Below, one piece after another: positions 1 to 8,500 of a stretch of DNA of 64,000 nucleotides (within the stretch, counting starts at the first letter, position 1; the number at the start of each line of letters is the position of its first letter). The notes under the pieces are model-generated. The model worked only from the letters and a program-made list of their open reading frames with translations, was not told the origin of the DNA and searched no databases. The translations under genes were made by a program, and so were the position numbers. The stretch is from Streptomyces sp. NBC_00287 (GTDB lineage: Bacteria; Actinomycetota; Actinomycetes; Streptomycetales; Streptomycetaceae): contig NZ_CP108053.1 in assembly GCF_036173105.1 (NCBI RefSeq), positions 1,302,001-1,366,000 on the forward strand, given 5' to 3'.

Positions 1-49
1 GGTACGGTCGGTGGCGGCTTGGTGGGCGGAGGTGTCACGCAGAGGCATG
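1..49 (-). CDS. Possible 5' end of a gene leaving the window
   Basis: Reading leftward from an ATG at position 49 gives an open frame of 16 codons to the window edge (MPLRDTSAHQAATDRT). Most codons end in G or C, as expected for coding sequence here. No convincing Shine-Dalgarno sequence precedes the ATG, and too little is visible to suggest a function. It would follow the helical-repeat gene on the same strand after about 105 bp. It could equally be chance open frame. Confidence 0.22.
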
Positions 50-154
50 GGGCAGTCCGGGGTGAAGGAAGCGGCGGGGGTGGGCGGTGGTCCGCGGGAC
101 CGGCCGGAGACGGGCGCTGACGGTGTGGCCGGTGCAGCCGGTATGGCGGGTGGC

Positions 155-1144
155 TCAGAAGGCCTTGCGGAAGCGCGCGTACGCCTTCTCGGGGTCCGCC
201 ATGAAGGTCCACGGCCACTGGGTGATCACACCCTCCAGCTCGCGGAAGACATTGGAGGCAGTGCTACTGCCCGCCAGCGAGAGGGCCATGGCGAAGATGT
301 TGTAGTCGCCCTGCCAGCCCAGGCGGCGCTCGTACGCGTGGTGCAGGATGCTGCGCTCCGCGGCCGCTCTCAACTCGGTCCGGATCCGCGGCTGCTGCAG
401 GCATTCGCGGTCGTCGGACTCCACCCAATCCTCAATGTGTGCCATGGCGACGACACAGCCGAGCCGGTGCCCGTCGGGCGCGGCGGCGAAGGCCTTCCGG
501 GCGAACTCCAGGGCCTGGCCCGGCTCTCCGCCCCAGCGGGGCTGCAGGTGCGCCACCCACTCCAGGTGGATGTCCAGGTTCAGCGGATCACGGCGCAGAC
601 CGGCAGCGAGCCGGGCTTCCTGGACGCTGTCGTCGACGGACATGCCGCGTCCGGAGGTGAGCAGATGGCGCCACGGCGTGGCCCAGTCGGGCCGCAGCTC
701 GGCGGCCTCGAGCAGATGGTCCTCGGCGATGCGCAGCCGCTCGTAGAAGGTCTGCCACTGCTCACGGCTGACGTCCACGGCACGGGCGGACGTGCGCGCC
801 TCCCAGCCCCAGGCGACATGGCGGGCACCCGATATCAGCAGTGCGGTCGCCCGAAGCTCCTTGTCGTCCTTGTCCTCCTCGGCGGCCCGGACGATCCACT
901 CCTCCACCCCGTCCACATCGGTCAGTTGCCCCAGAACCGCCTGCTCACGGCCGAGGTCGAAGGCTGCCAGCGCCGCCTTGACCGCCTGCCAGTCACCCGC
1001 GTCGGCCGCCTCGACCAGCGCGAGCACCCGCGTGTCCCCCAGCGCGCGCAGCGCGTACGTCCCGTGCTTCTGCTTGCGCGGGGCAAGGGCATGCGGATGC
1101 GCCGCCGATCTCTCCGCACCTCTCCCGAACAGCTTGCCCAACAT
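155..1144 (-). CDS. Unrecognised helical-repeat (TPR-like) protein, 329 aa
   Basis: I do not recognise a named family. The start is the ATG at 1144 (MLGKLFGRG...), chosen because a GGGGAGGG Shine-Dalgarno-like run lies just upstream; the frame stays open further upstream but without one. The protein is rich in Ala, Leu, Glu, Arg and Trp and looks all-helical. Segments such as EDHLLEAAELRPDWATPW (about residues 140-157) and EPGQALEFARKAFAAAPDG (about 205-224) have the spacing and small/large residue pattern of tetratricopeptide-type helical hairpins. There is no signal peptide, membrane segment or catalytic motif, so it is probably a cytoplasmic protein-protein interaction protein. It lies downstream of the regulator on the same strand after a 123-bp gap and shows no link to the polyketide pathway. 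The assignment as a real gene is secure; the function is unknown. Confidence 0.75.
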   Translation of the reverse strand: MLGKLFGRGAERSAAHPHALAPRKQKHGTYALRALGDTRVLALVEAADAGDWQAVKAALAAFDLGREQAVLGQLTDVDGVEEWIVRAAEEDKDDKELRATALLISGARHVAWGWEARTSARAVDVSREQWQTFYERLRIAEDHLLEAAELRPDWATPWRHLLTSGRGMSVDDSVQEARLAAGLRRDPLNLDIHLEWVAHLQPRWGGEPGQALEFARKAFAAAPDGHRLGCVVAMAHIEDWVESDDRECLQQPRIRTELRAAAERSILHHAYERRLGWQGDYNIFAMALSLAGSSTASNVFRELEGVITQWPWTFMADPEKAYARFRKAF

Positions 1145-1238
1145 GCCGCGCCCTCCCCTGGTACCGCGTGATCGTCCGGTGCAGCATAAAGGGCCCCACT
1201 GACACCGCTTCCACAGGGTTTTCACCAGCGCTTCACGG

Positions 1239-1252
1239 TGCCCGGCCGGGCA
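1239..1252. other. 14-bp perfect palindrome between two minus-strand genes
   Basis: TGCCCGGCCGGGCA is a perfect inverted repeat without a loop. It lies 16 bp beyond the stop codon of the regulator gene and about 95 bp upstream of the helical-repeat gene. It could be part of a terminator or a protein-binding site, but in DNA this GC-rich such palindromes also arise by chance. Confidence 0.25.
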
Positions 1253-1267
1253 GGGCAGCAACCGGGT

Positions 1268-1819
1268 TCAGGCGCTGGAGCCTTCGGCGTCGGAGGGGTC
1301 GGCGGGGTCGGCGGCCCGGTACTCCCGCCAGTCGACCACGATCTGTTCCAGCTTGGGCATGACGAAGAGGCCGAAGTCCCGCATGTCCATCAGGCGGGCG
1401 CGGCCGCCGGTGTTGGACTCGTCGAGGAGTTCGATGTCCTCCATGGCGCCCTTCGCGAACTCCCTCAGCCACAGGCTGCGGATGGCGAAGACGTCGGGCC
1501 AGGGATCCTCGCGGACCCGGTAGAGATCGCGGCGGGAGCCGGGCTGGTTCTCCCGGTTGAGGAGACCGATACGGACGAGGCTCTGGACGGCGGTGGAGAC
1601 GGTGCCGGAGCTGATGGAAAGAAACTCGCCGATTTCAGCTGCCGTAAGCGCGCCGCTCGGGGAGACGAGGACGGCGGCGAAGACCCGTGCGGACATACGG
1701 GGCAGCCCCGTTTCGGCGAACCGGCTCGCGAGCCGTTCCACTGCTCGGGCCTCACCTCCCGCCGGCCCCTCCGTCGCCGTGGGCACTTCGCCCGCTGACT
1801 CTGCTCTGCCTGTGGACAC
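1268..1819 (-). CDS. GbsR/MarR-like winged-helix transcriptional regulator, 183 aa
   Basis: Predicted cytoplasmic DNA-binding repressor or sensor. The start is a GTG at 1819, set by a strong AAGGAGGT at 1829-1836 with 9-nt spacing; the same frame stays open further upstream but runs into the divergent ABC gene. After a polar 25-residue N-terminus, residues about 28-110 form a winged helix-turn-helix. [20 protein letters not shown] is the first helix pair, [20 protein letters not shown] the recognition unit, and [14 protein letters not shown] the wing. The C-terminal 70 residues look helical and probably dimerise. The gene is transcribed divergently from an ABC-2 exporter across a 91-bp AT-rich spacer. 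This is the usual arrangement of a local regulator controlling an efflux pump and itself. The ligand is unknown; the polyketide made by this locus is an obvious but untested candidate. Confidence 0.85.
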   Translation of the reverse strand: MSTGRAESAGEVPTATEGPAGGEARAVERLASRFAETGLPRMSARVFAAVLVSPSGALTAAEIGEFLSISSGTVSTAVQSLVRIGLLNRENQPGSRRDLYRVREDPWPDVFAIRSLWLREFAKGAMEDIELLDESNTGGRARLMDMRDFGLFVMPKLEQIVVDWREYRAADPADPSDAEGSSA

Positions 1820-1910
1820 GTGTTCCGTACCTCCTTCAATCACCCTAACCGGCCATTCACTCTTCTTCCAGTTCTCGCAAATTTCAAAATGTTCAAGTAG
1901 TCTTAAAATC
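1820..1910. promoter_or_regulatory. Divergent promoter region of regulator and ABC exporter
   Basis: This 91-bp spacer is markedly AT-richer than everything around it. On the plus strand TAGTCT at 1898-1903 fits the actinobacterial -10 pattern TANNNT. It ends 7 bp before the ATG of the ATPase gene, and there is no Shine-Dalgarno sequence in between, so leaderless transcription is likely. TTCAA occurs twice in direct orientation (1883-1887 and 1892-1896) just upstream and could be an operator. On the minus strand a GGAGG-type ribosome site precedes the regulator GTG. The promoter positions are inferred from pattern only. Confidence 0.5.
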
Positions 1911-2840
1911 ATGACGCCACCGATCTCAATCTCCTCACTGGTCAAGACGTTCGGCCCCACCCGAGCTCTTGACGGGCTGGATCTCGGCGTGGAGGCCGGG
2001 GAGGTGCACGGGTTCCTCGGCCCCAACGGCTCGGGCAAGACGACGACCATCCGCGTCCTGCTGGGGCTGCTGCGGTACGACAGCGGCGAAGTGTCGCTGC
2101 TCGGCGGCGATCCGTGGGCGGACGCCGTGGAGCTGCACAAGCGGCTCGCCTATGTCCCCGGTGATGTGACCCTGTGGCCGACGCTCTCCGGTGGCGAAGT
2201 CATCGACCTCCTGGGCCGGTTACGCGGCGGAGCGAGCAGGAAGCGGCGGGACGAGCTGATAGAGCGGTTCGAGCTGGACCCCAAGAAGAAGGGCCGCGCC
2301 TACTCCAAGGGCAACCGGCAGAAGGTGGCGCTGGTGGCCGCCCTCGCCTCCGATGTCGAACTGCTCATCTTCGACGAGCCCACCTCGGGTCTGGACCCGC
2401 TGATGGAGTCCGTCTTCCAGGACTGCATCGACGAGGAGCGCAACCGCGGCCGTACGGTGCTGCTCTCCAGTCACATCCTGTCCGAGGTCGAGCGGTTGTG
2501 TGACCGGGTCAGCATCATCCGCGGCGGCCGTACGGTGGAGTCCGGCACCCTCACCCAGCTGCGCCATCTCACCCGCACCTCGATCCACGCCGAGCTGACC
2601 GAGGCCGTCGAGGGCCTCGCGCGCCTCCCCGGTGTGCACAACGTGCGGATCGGCGGCGAGGACCGGCGCACGGTCACCTTCGACGTCGACTCCGGCGACC
2701 TCAACACCGCCGTACAGCATCTGACGACCCTCGGACTGCGGAGCCTCGTCAGTCAACCGCCCACCCTTGAAGACCTGTTCATGCGGCACTACACCACCGT
2801 CCGGGACAAGGAAGGCGACCGGGCGGAGGCCTCGCGGTGA
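1911..2840 (+). CDS. ABC transporter ATP-binding protein (drug/polyketide exporter type), 309 aa
   Basis: Cytoplasmic ATPase of an ABC-2 exporter. The start is the ATG at 1911 ([15 protein letters not shown]). It has no Shine-Dalgarno sequence but lies 7 bp after a TANNNT box, so the message is probably leaderless. Visible motifs are Walker [10 protein letters not shown] (37-45), a signature written YSKGNRQKV (131-139) instead of LSGGQ, Walker [11 protein letters not shown] (151-160) followed by the D-loop LD, and the switch histidine in SSHIL (188). The usual Q-loop glutamine region reads YVPGD (81-85). The C-terminal 90 residues are the extension common in DrrA/TnrB-type antibiotic exporters. 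The stop codon overlaps the permease start by 4 nt, so the two are translationally coupled. Likely role: export of, or self-resistance to, a hydrophobic compound such as the polyketide made next door. Substrate is inference. Confidence 0.92.
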   Translation: MTPPISISSLVKTFGPTRALDGLDLGVEAGEVHGFLGPNGSGKTTTIRVLLGLLRYDSGEVSLLGGDPWADAVELHKRLAYVPGDVTLWPTLSGGEVIDLLGRLRGGASRKRRDELIERFELDPKKKGRAYSKGNRQKVALVAALASDVELLIFDEPTSGLDPLMESVFQDCIDEERNRGRTVLLSSHILSEVERLCDRVSIIRGGRTVESGTLTQLRHLTRTSIHAELTEAVEGLARLPGVHNVRIGGEDRRTVTFDVDSGDLNTAVQHLTTLGLRSLVSQPPTLEDLFMRHYTTVRDKEGDRAEASR

Positions 2841-4444
2841 AGGACTACGCCGGCACCTGGACGCTGCTGCGCCTCGCCCTCCGGCTCGACCGGGTCCGTG
2901 CCACCGTCTGGATCCTGGGCATCGTCCTGTTCACCACAGCGTCCGCCCAGAGCAACAACGACCTGTACAGCACGGCCGAGGAGCGGGAGAACCTCGCCGA
3001 GACGGTCGAGACCAACCCGGCCATGCTCGCGCTCGGCGGACGCGCCTTCGACCTGACCACGACCGGCGGCGTCAACGCCTACCAGCTGGTCGCCTTCATG
3101 GCCACGATCATCGGCCTGATGAGCATCCTGATGGTGGTACGGCACACCCGCGCCGAGGAGGAGAGCGGCCGTGCCGAGCTGGCCGGTTCTGCGGTCCTCG
3201 GCCGCAAGGCCTGGCTCGCCAGCTCGCTGCTGCTGGTCACCGGCATGAATCTCGTCATCGCGCTGCTCCTAGGGCTGGGCCTGCGGAACACCGATCTGCC
3301 CGCCACCGGCTCCTGGGCCTTCGCGCTCGGCTGCGCCGGGGTCGGTGTCTTCTTCGCCGTCGTCGCGGGGATCACCGCCCAGCTCACCGACCATGCACGC
3401 TCCGCCAACGGCATCGCGTGCGCCGTCCTCGGGCTCGCCTATCTGCTCCGCGCCACCGGTGACGCGGCCAGCGCCTCCGACGGCGGCCTGTCCTGGCTGA
3501 CCTGGCTCTCGCCCATCGGCTGGGCCGAGATGATGCGCCCGTACACCGAGGAAAGTTGGGCGGTGGGTCTGCTGTTCGCCGGCGCCGTCGTCGTCCTCGT
3601 CGCCGCGGTCGGTGTGCTCGTCGGCAGGCGGGACATCGGCGCCGGTGTGCTGCCGCCCGTCCTCGGGCCGGTCGAGGCGTCCCCCGCGCTGCGCTCCCCC
3701 TTCGCCCTGGCCTGGCGGCTGCAGAAGGGCTCCATGCTGGGCTGGGCGCTCGGCTTCCTGGTCGTCGGCGCCGCGTTCGGCGGGGTCGCGGACGGCATGG
3801 TCGACGTGGCCGAGGACAACCCGAACATCGACGAGTTGCTGCGCGACCTCGGCGGCAGCGGCAGCATCGTGGACGTCTTCCTGGCCACCATCACCTCGCT
3901 CATCGCCGTCGTCGTCGGCGCCTACGCGGTCCAGGCGACGCTGCGCCTGTCGGGCGAGGAGTCCGCGCACCGGATCGACCCGGTGCTGAGCACCGCCGTG
4001 GACCGGATGAGCTGGGCGGGCAGCCATCTGACGGTCGCCGCCCTCGGCTCGGTCGTGATGCTCGGCTCGGCCGGTCTCGCGGCGGGACTGGCCCACGGCC
4101 TCAACAGCGGCGACGTCGCAGGCGAAGTGCCGCGGGTGCTGGGCGCCGCGCTGGCCCAGGTGCCCGCCGTATGGACGCTGATCGGTCTGTGCGCGCTGCT
4201 GTTCGGGCTGCTGCCGCGGTACACGGCCGTCGCCTGGGCGGTGCTGGCCGTCGCCCTGGTCATCGGCCAGTTCGGCGAGGTGCTCAAGCTCGATCAGACC
4301 GTCATGAACCTGTCCCCCTTCACCCACATTCCGGACCTGCCGTCGGCGGACTTCCGGGCGACACCGCTCCTGCTGCTGGTGCTGCTCACCGCCACCCTCA
4401 CCGCGGTCGGTCTGGGCGGCTTCCGACGCCGCGACATCGCCTGA
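2837..4444 (+). CDS. ABC-2 type multidrug/polyketide exporter permease, 535 aa
   Basis: Integral membrane partner of the preceding ATPase. It starts at a GTG that overlaps the ATPase stop codon in GTGA (2837-2840). About twelve hydrophobic segments are visible, arranged as two similar halves. The first is near residue 20 ([12 protein letters not shown]), then clusters near 80-100, 120-145, 155-200 and 235-255. The second half starts near 295 ([19 protein letters not shown]), then about 350-370, 400-425, 440-480 and 510-530. The DNA shows the large extracytoplasmic loop ([20 protein letters not shown], about 38-57) expected after helix 1. At 535 residues it is a fused double-length permease, as in the tetronasin-resistance-like family often called polyketide antibiotic transporters. 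That family link is from memory and was not tested by a search. Together with the ATPase it should pump a hydrophobic molecule out across the cell membrane. Confidence 0.9.
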   Translation: MKDYAGTWTLLRLALRLDRVRATVWILGIVLFTTASAQSNNDLYSTAEERENLAETVETNPAMLALGGRAFDLTTTGGVNAYQLVAFMATIIGLMSILMVVRHTRAEEESGRAELAGSAVLGRKAWLASSLLLVTGMNLVIALLLGLGLRNTDLPATGSWAFALGCAGVGVFFAVVAGITAQLTDHARSANGIACAVLGLAYLLRATGDAASASDGGLSWLTWLSPIGWAEMMRPYTEESWAVGLLFAGAVVVLVAAVGVLVGRRDIGAGVLPPVLGPVEASPALRSPFALAWRLQKGSMLGWALGFLVVGAAFGGVADGMVDVAEDNPNIDELLRDLGGSGSIVDVFLATITSLIAVVVGAYAVQATLRLSGEESAHRIDPVLSTAVDRMSWAGSHLTVAALGSVVMLGSAGLAAGLAHGLNSGDVAGEVPRVLGAALAQVPAVWTLIGLCALLFGLLPRYTAVAWAVLAVALVIGQFGEVLKLDQTVMNLSPFTHIPDLPSADFRATPLLLLVLLTATLTAVGLGGFRRRDIA

Positions 4445-4524
4445 GACCCGAGCGTCGCCCGAGCGGTTCACCGCCGGGCGGTCCAGCCGGTGCGGCCTAC
4501 CTCCCCCGGGGTCGCAACGGCGCC

Positions 4525-4565
4525 GGGGCCACCACGCGGGCTCCCCCGCCTCGTGTGGTGGCCCC
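4525..4565. terminator. Strong hairpin between convergent exporter and SDR genes
   Basis: GGGGCCACCAC (4525-4535) is perfectly complementary to GTGGTGGCCCC (4555-4565). The stem can extend inward with G-U and G-C pairs to leave a short C-rich loop. There is no U tract, as is common in Streptomyces. It sits 80 bp after the permease stop and 24 bp after the SDR stop, so it probably works as a bidirectional terminator for the exporter pair and the long PKS transcript. Confidence 0.75.
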
Positions 4566-4588
4566 GTTCTGCGCCGACGCGCCACACC

Positions 4589-5512
4589 TCAGTGGGTCTT
4601 GCTGCCCGACCGGGCGGCCTCCCGCATCTGCGCGGCGACATGGCGGGCGATCCGCCGGTCGTTCTCCGTCTCCGGCGGCAGCGCTACGAACAGCGCCTTC
4701 GACCGGGCGGCCAGCGGCTCCGCCACCCCACGGTCGGTGATCACATACGGCTTCCCGGACCGTACGCCCTCGATCAGCATCTCCCCCACGGCGTCCGGGG
4801 AGAGCCCGAGTTGCCGCAGATAGAAGTCCTGCTCGGTGAGGAGCCGCTCCCGGTCCTCCTCCTGTGCGGCGGTGAGCCCGAGATCGCCGGTGATCCTGCG
4901 GCGCGCCGCCCGGCCGGTGGCGACCATGTTGGTGGCCACCAGGCCCGGACAGAACACCGTCACCCCAATGGGATGGCCCTCGTGGGCCAACTGCCGGGAC
5001 AGCCCCTCGGAGAGACCGATCACCCCGGCCTTGGTGCCCTCGTACATATAGCCCGCCTGCCCGCCCTGGGGCGCGAGCCCCGCGGTGGAGGCGGTGTTGA
5101 CGATATGGGCCGGCTCCCCGCGAGCGATCATGCGGGGCAGGAAGGTCTGCAGGCCATTGACCACACCGCCGATATTGACCCCCACGAACAGATCCCACAG
5201 TGCGTACGTCATCGCGCTGACCGGATAACTGCCGCCGACGCCCGCGTTGTTGCACAGCAGCGACACCGGGCCGAGGCGCTCCTCGGCCTCGTCGGCGACC
5301 CGGGCGTAGGCGTCGCGGTCGGTGACGTCCAGGGCGAAGCCGACCGCTTGGGTGAGCTCCGACAGCTCGGTCCCGGCCGCGGCGAGCGCGTCCGCGTCGA
5401 TGTCGGCGAGGGCGAGCCGTACGCCCTCCTTGGCGAGTGCCCGGGCCAGGCCGAGGCCGATGCCCTGGGCGCCGCCGGTGATGAAGGCGGTCCGTCCCGC
5501 GAGTTCGAACAC
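4589..5512 (-). CDS. Short-chain dehydrogenase/reductase, 307 aa
   Basis: NAD(P)-dependent oxidoreductase of the classical SDR family, predicted cytoplasmic. The start is a GTG at 5512 with GAGAGGAG 5 nt upstream. Residues 12-19 (TGGAQGIG) are the Rossmann nucleotide loop. LADIDAD (35-41) at the end of strand 2 carries an aspartate, which usually favours NAD(H). NNAG is at 88-91, the catalytic Ser is S142 in NTAS, and the catalytic pair is Y157/K161 (YEGTK). The C-terminus beyond about 200 is longer than in minimal SDRs and helical. The gene begins 26 bp after the stop of the last PKS gene and on the same strand, so it is the distal gene of the PKS transcript and a candidate tailoring enzyme. 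It may oxidise one of the hydroxyls or reduce the ketone left by the assembly line; the actual substrate cannot be read from sequence. It could also be a housekeeping enzyme captured at the cluster edge. Confidence 0.88.
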   Translation of the reverse strand: MFELAGRTAFITGGAQGIGLGLARALAKEGVRLALADIDADALAAAGTELSELTQAVGFALDVTDRDAYARVADEAEERLGPVSLLCNNAGVGGSYPVSAMTYALWDLFVGVNIGGVVNGLQTFLPRMIARGEPAHIVNTASTAGLAPQGGQAGYMYEGTKAGVIGLSEGLSRQLAHEGHPIGVTVFCPGLVATNMVATGRAARRRITGDLGLTAAQEEDRERLLTEQDFYLRQLGLSPDAVGEMLIEGVRSGKPYVITDRGVAEPLAARSKALFVALPPETENDRRIARHVAAQMREAARSGSKTH

Positions 5513-5538
5513 TGCCGCTCCTCTCGTGCGTAGGGGGA

Positions 5539-8500
5539 TTACGGGCGTACGGAAAGCTCCGTCAGCCAGGTGTCGACGGCACGGGCGGTCCCCGCGGCCT
5601 TCCCCGGCTCCATCAAGGTGAAGTGGTCGCCAGGGACCTCGATCGCAGTGTGCTCGTAACCCCAGTCGGCGCGCCGCCGGGAGCCCTCCGGACCAATCGG
5701 GTCGGCCGCCCGCACCAGCAGGGTGGGAGCCGCCAACTCCGCCTGGCGGAAGTCCAGATACAGATAGCGGGCGCGGGCGGTGACCCAGGCGTCGCCCCAG
5801 TTCTCGCCCTGGTGCTCGCTCTCCCCGACCCGGTTCAGCAGCCCGCTGAGAACGCTGGTGGCCCACGGGTCGAGGTCGAAGCCGCCGGCCGTGTCCCACC
5901 AGTGGGTGTCGACCATCACCAGAGCCGCCGGGCCTGCGCCCGTCTCCTCCAGATGGCGGGCGACCGCGCTCGCGATCAGCCCGCCGCTGGAGTAGCCGAG
6001 CAGGGCGTACGGCTCCTCCCCCGCGTTCTGCCGGATCGCCTCGGCCAGCGTGCGCGTCAGCGCGTCCAGGTCGGCGGGGATCGCCTCGCCGGTCATGAAG
6101 CCCGGCAGGGAGAGGGCGGAGACGGTACGGGTGTCACCGAGCGCGGAGGCGAACGGCAGGTACTGGTACACGCTGGGCTTCCAGGCGAAGGTCGGGAAGC
6201 AGATCAGCTGGGGCGCCCGGCTACCCCGTGCCAGCGGGGTGAGCTGCGGCAGCTTCGCCAGCTCGGCCGGGCCGGTGAAGGAGGCGCGGAAGTCGGCCGC
6301 CGTCCGCAGCACCGTACTGATCTCCGCGAACCGGCCCTCGCGGCAGGCGCGGACGAAGATCCCGCTGAGCGAGTCGGGGTCCGCGGCACGTGGCTCCACC
6401 GGAGCGGCTCCTGCCACGGCAGCGCCCTCCAACTCCTGGGAGAGGTAACGGGCCAGCGCCTCCGGCGTACGGTGCTCGAAGATCAGCGTCGCGGGCAGCG
6501 CCAGACCGGTGACGGCGCCGAGCCGGTTGCGCAGTTCGACGGCGGTGAGCGAGTCGAAGCCCAGGGAGGGGAATTCGCGGGCCATGTCGAGGACGGCCGT
6601 GTCGGCGTGGCCGAGGACGGCGGCGACATGGCTACGCACCACCTCGCGCATCACCTCGTCCCGCCCGGCCCGGTCCCGTCCGGCGAGCCGCCCTGCAAGA
6701 CCGGAGGCCGACTCGACCACGTCGTTGGCCGCGGTGCCGCGCCGCCGTCGGGCGACGGTGACCAACTCCCGTAGGAACGGCGGCACATGCCGGTCGGGAC
6801 GGTCGCGCAGCCCTGCCGGGTCGAGCGCGGCGGCCACCGCGACCGCGCCGTCCATGCGGGTGGCCGCGTCGAAGATTGCGAGCCCACGCTCCGTGCTGAG
6901 CGGCAGCATGCCGCCCTGGGCCATCCGCGCCTGCTCCCTGTCCCCGAGGTGGCTGGTCAGGGCGCTGGTCTGCGCCCAGAAACCCCAGGCCAGGGAGGTG
7001 GCGGGCAGTCCCTGGGCGCGCCGCTGGTGGGCGAGGGCGTCCAGGAAGGTGTTGGCGGCGGCGTAGTTGGCCTGGCCGGGTCCGCCGAAGATGCCGGAGG
7101 CGGAGGAGTAGAGGGCGAAGAGGGCAAGGTCGGAGTCGCGGGTGAGTTCGTGGAGGTTGATGGCTGCTTGGGCCTTGGGGCGCCAGACGGTGGTGAGCTG
7201 GTCCGGGGTGAGGGTGGTGATCAGTCCGTCGGCGAGTACGCCCGCCGCGTGGACGACGCCTGTGAGGCGCCGTCCGTCGAGCAGGGCGGTGAGCTGGTCG
7301 CGGTCGGCTGCGTCGCAGGCGGATACTTCTACGGTTGCGCCCAACTCGCTTAGCTCTGTGGTGAGTTCGGCCGCGCCGGGTGCCTCCAGGCCCTGGCGGC
7401 TCGTCAGCAGCAGATGCCGTACCCCATGTCCGGTGACCAGGTGGCGGGCGAGGAGTGCGCCGAGCGTGCCGGTGCCTCCGGTGATAAGGACGGTGCCTTC
7501 GGGGTCGAGTGTCGGCGGCATCGTGAGCACGACCTTGCCCGTGTGCCGGGCTTGGCTCATGAACCGGAACGCTTCCCGGGCCCTGCGCACATCCCACGCC
7601 CGCACGGGGAGCGGCTCCAGCACCCCCGCCTCGAACAGGCGCATGAGCTCACCCAGGGTCTCCTGGATCCGTTCGGCACCGGCATCGCTCAACTCGAAGG
7701 CGGCGTAACGGACTCCGGGCCGCTCGGCGGCGACCTGTTCGGCGTCCCGGATGTCGGTCTTGCCGAGCTCCAGGAAGCGACCACCGCGCGGCAAGAGTTC
7801 GAGGGAGGCGTCGACGAACTCGCGGGCGAGGGAGTTCAGTACGACGTCGACACCCGCTCCGTCCGTGGTGGCGAGGAACTTCTCCCGGAAGTCGAGGTCG
7901 CGGGAGGAGGCGATCTGGTCGTCCGTCAGGCCGAGGCGCCACAGTGCATCCCATTTGCTGGGGCTGGCGGTTGCTAGGACGGTGGCGCCGAAGTGCCGGG
8001 CGAGCTGGATTGCCGCCATGCCGACGCCACCGGCGCCCGCGTGCACCAGGACGGTGTCGCCCTGCTGGACGGAACCGAGGTCGACGAGACCGTAGTACGC
8101 GGTCAGGAAGGCGACGGGGACGGACGCCGCTTGTTCGAAGGACCAGCCCTCGGGGATCGGTACGACGAGCCGGGCGTCCGTCACCACACGGGGGCCGAAG
8201 CCCTCGGTCATCAGGCCCGTGACACGGTCGCCGGGAGCGATACGGGTGACTCCCTCGCCGACCTCCACGACCACACCGGCCGCCTCGCTTCCGAGGATCG
8301 GGCGGCCCGGGTACATGCCCAGGGTCAGCAGCACATCGCGGAAGTTGACGCCCGCGGCACGCACGGCGACACGGATCTCGCCCGGCGCGAGCGGGGCGTC
8401 CGCCTCGGGTGCGGGCACGAGGTCCAGCCCTTCGGGGGTGCCGCTGCCCGTGGCGTCCAGCCGCCAGGGACCCCCGTCCGCGGGCGGTACGAGGGCGCCC

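Noticed and set aside
11..1171. Plus-strand open frame of 386 codons at the left edge
   Set aside because: It opposes the helical-repeat gene, which has a good ribosome-binding site and normal amino-acid composition; the plus-strand product looks random.
1820..2140. Longer N-terminus for the regulator gene (open frame up to 2140)
   Set aside because: It would run through the divergent ABC ATPase gene; the GTG at 1819 has a strong Shine-Dalgarno sequence.
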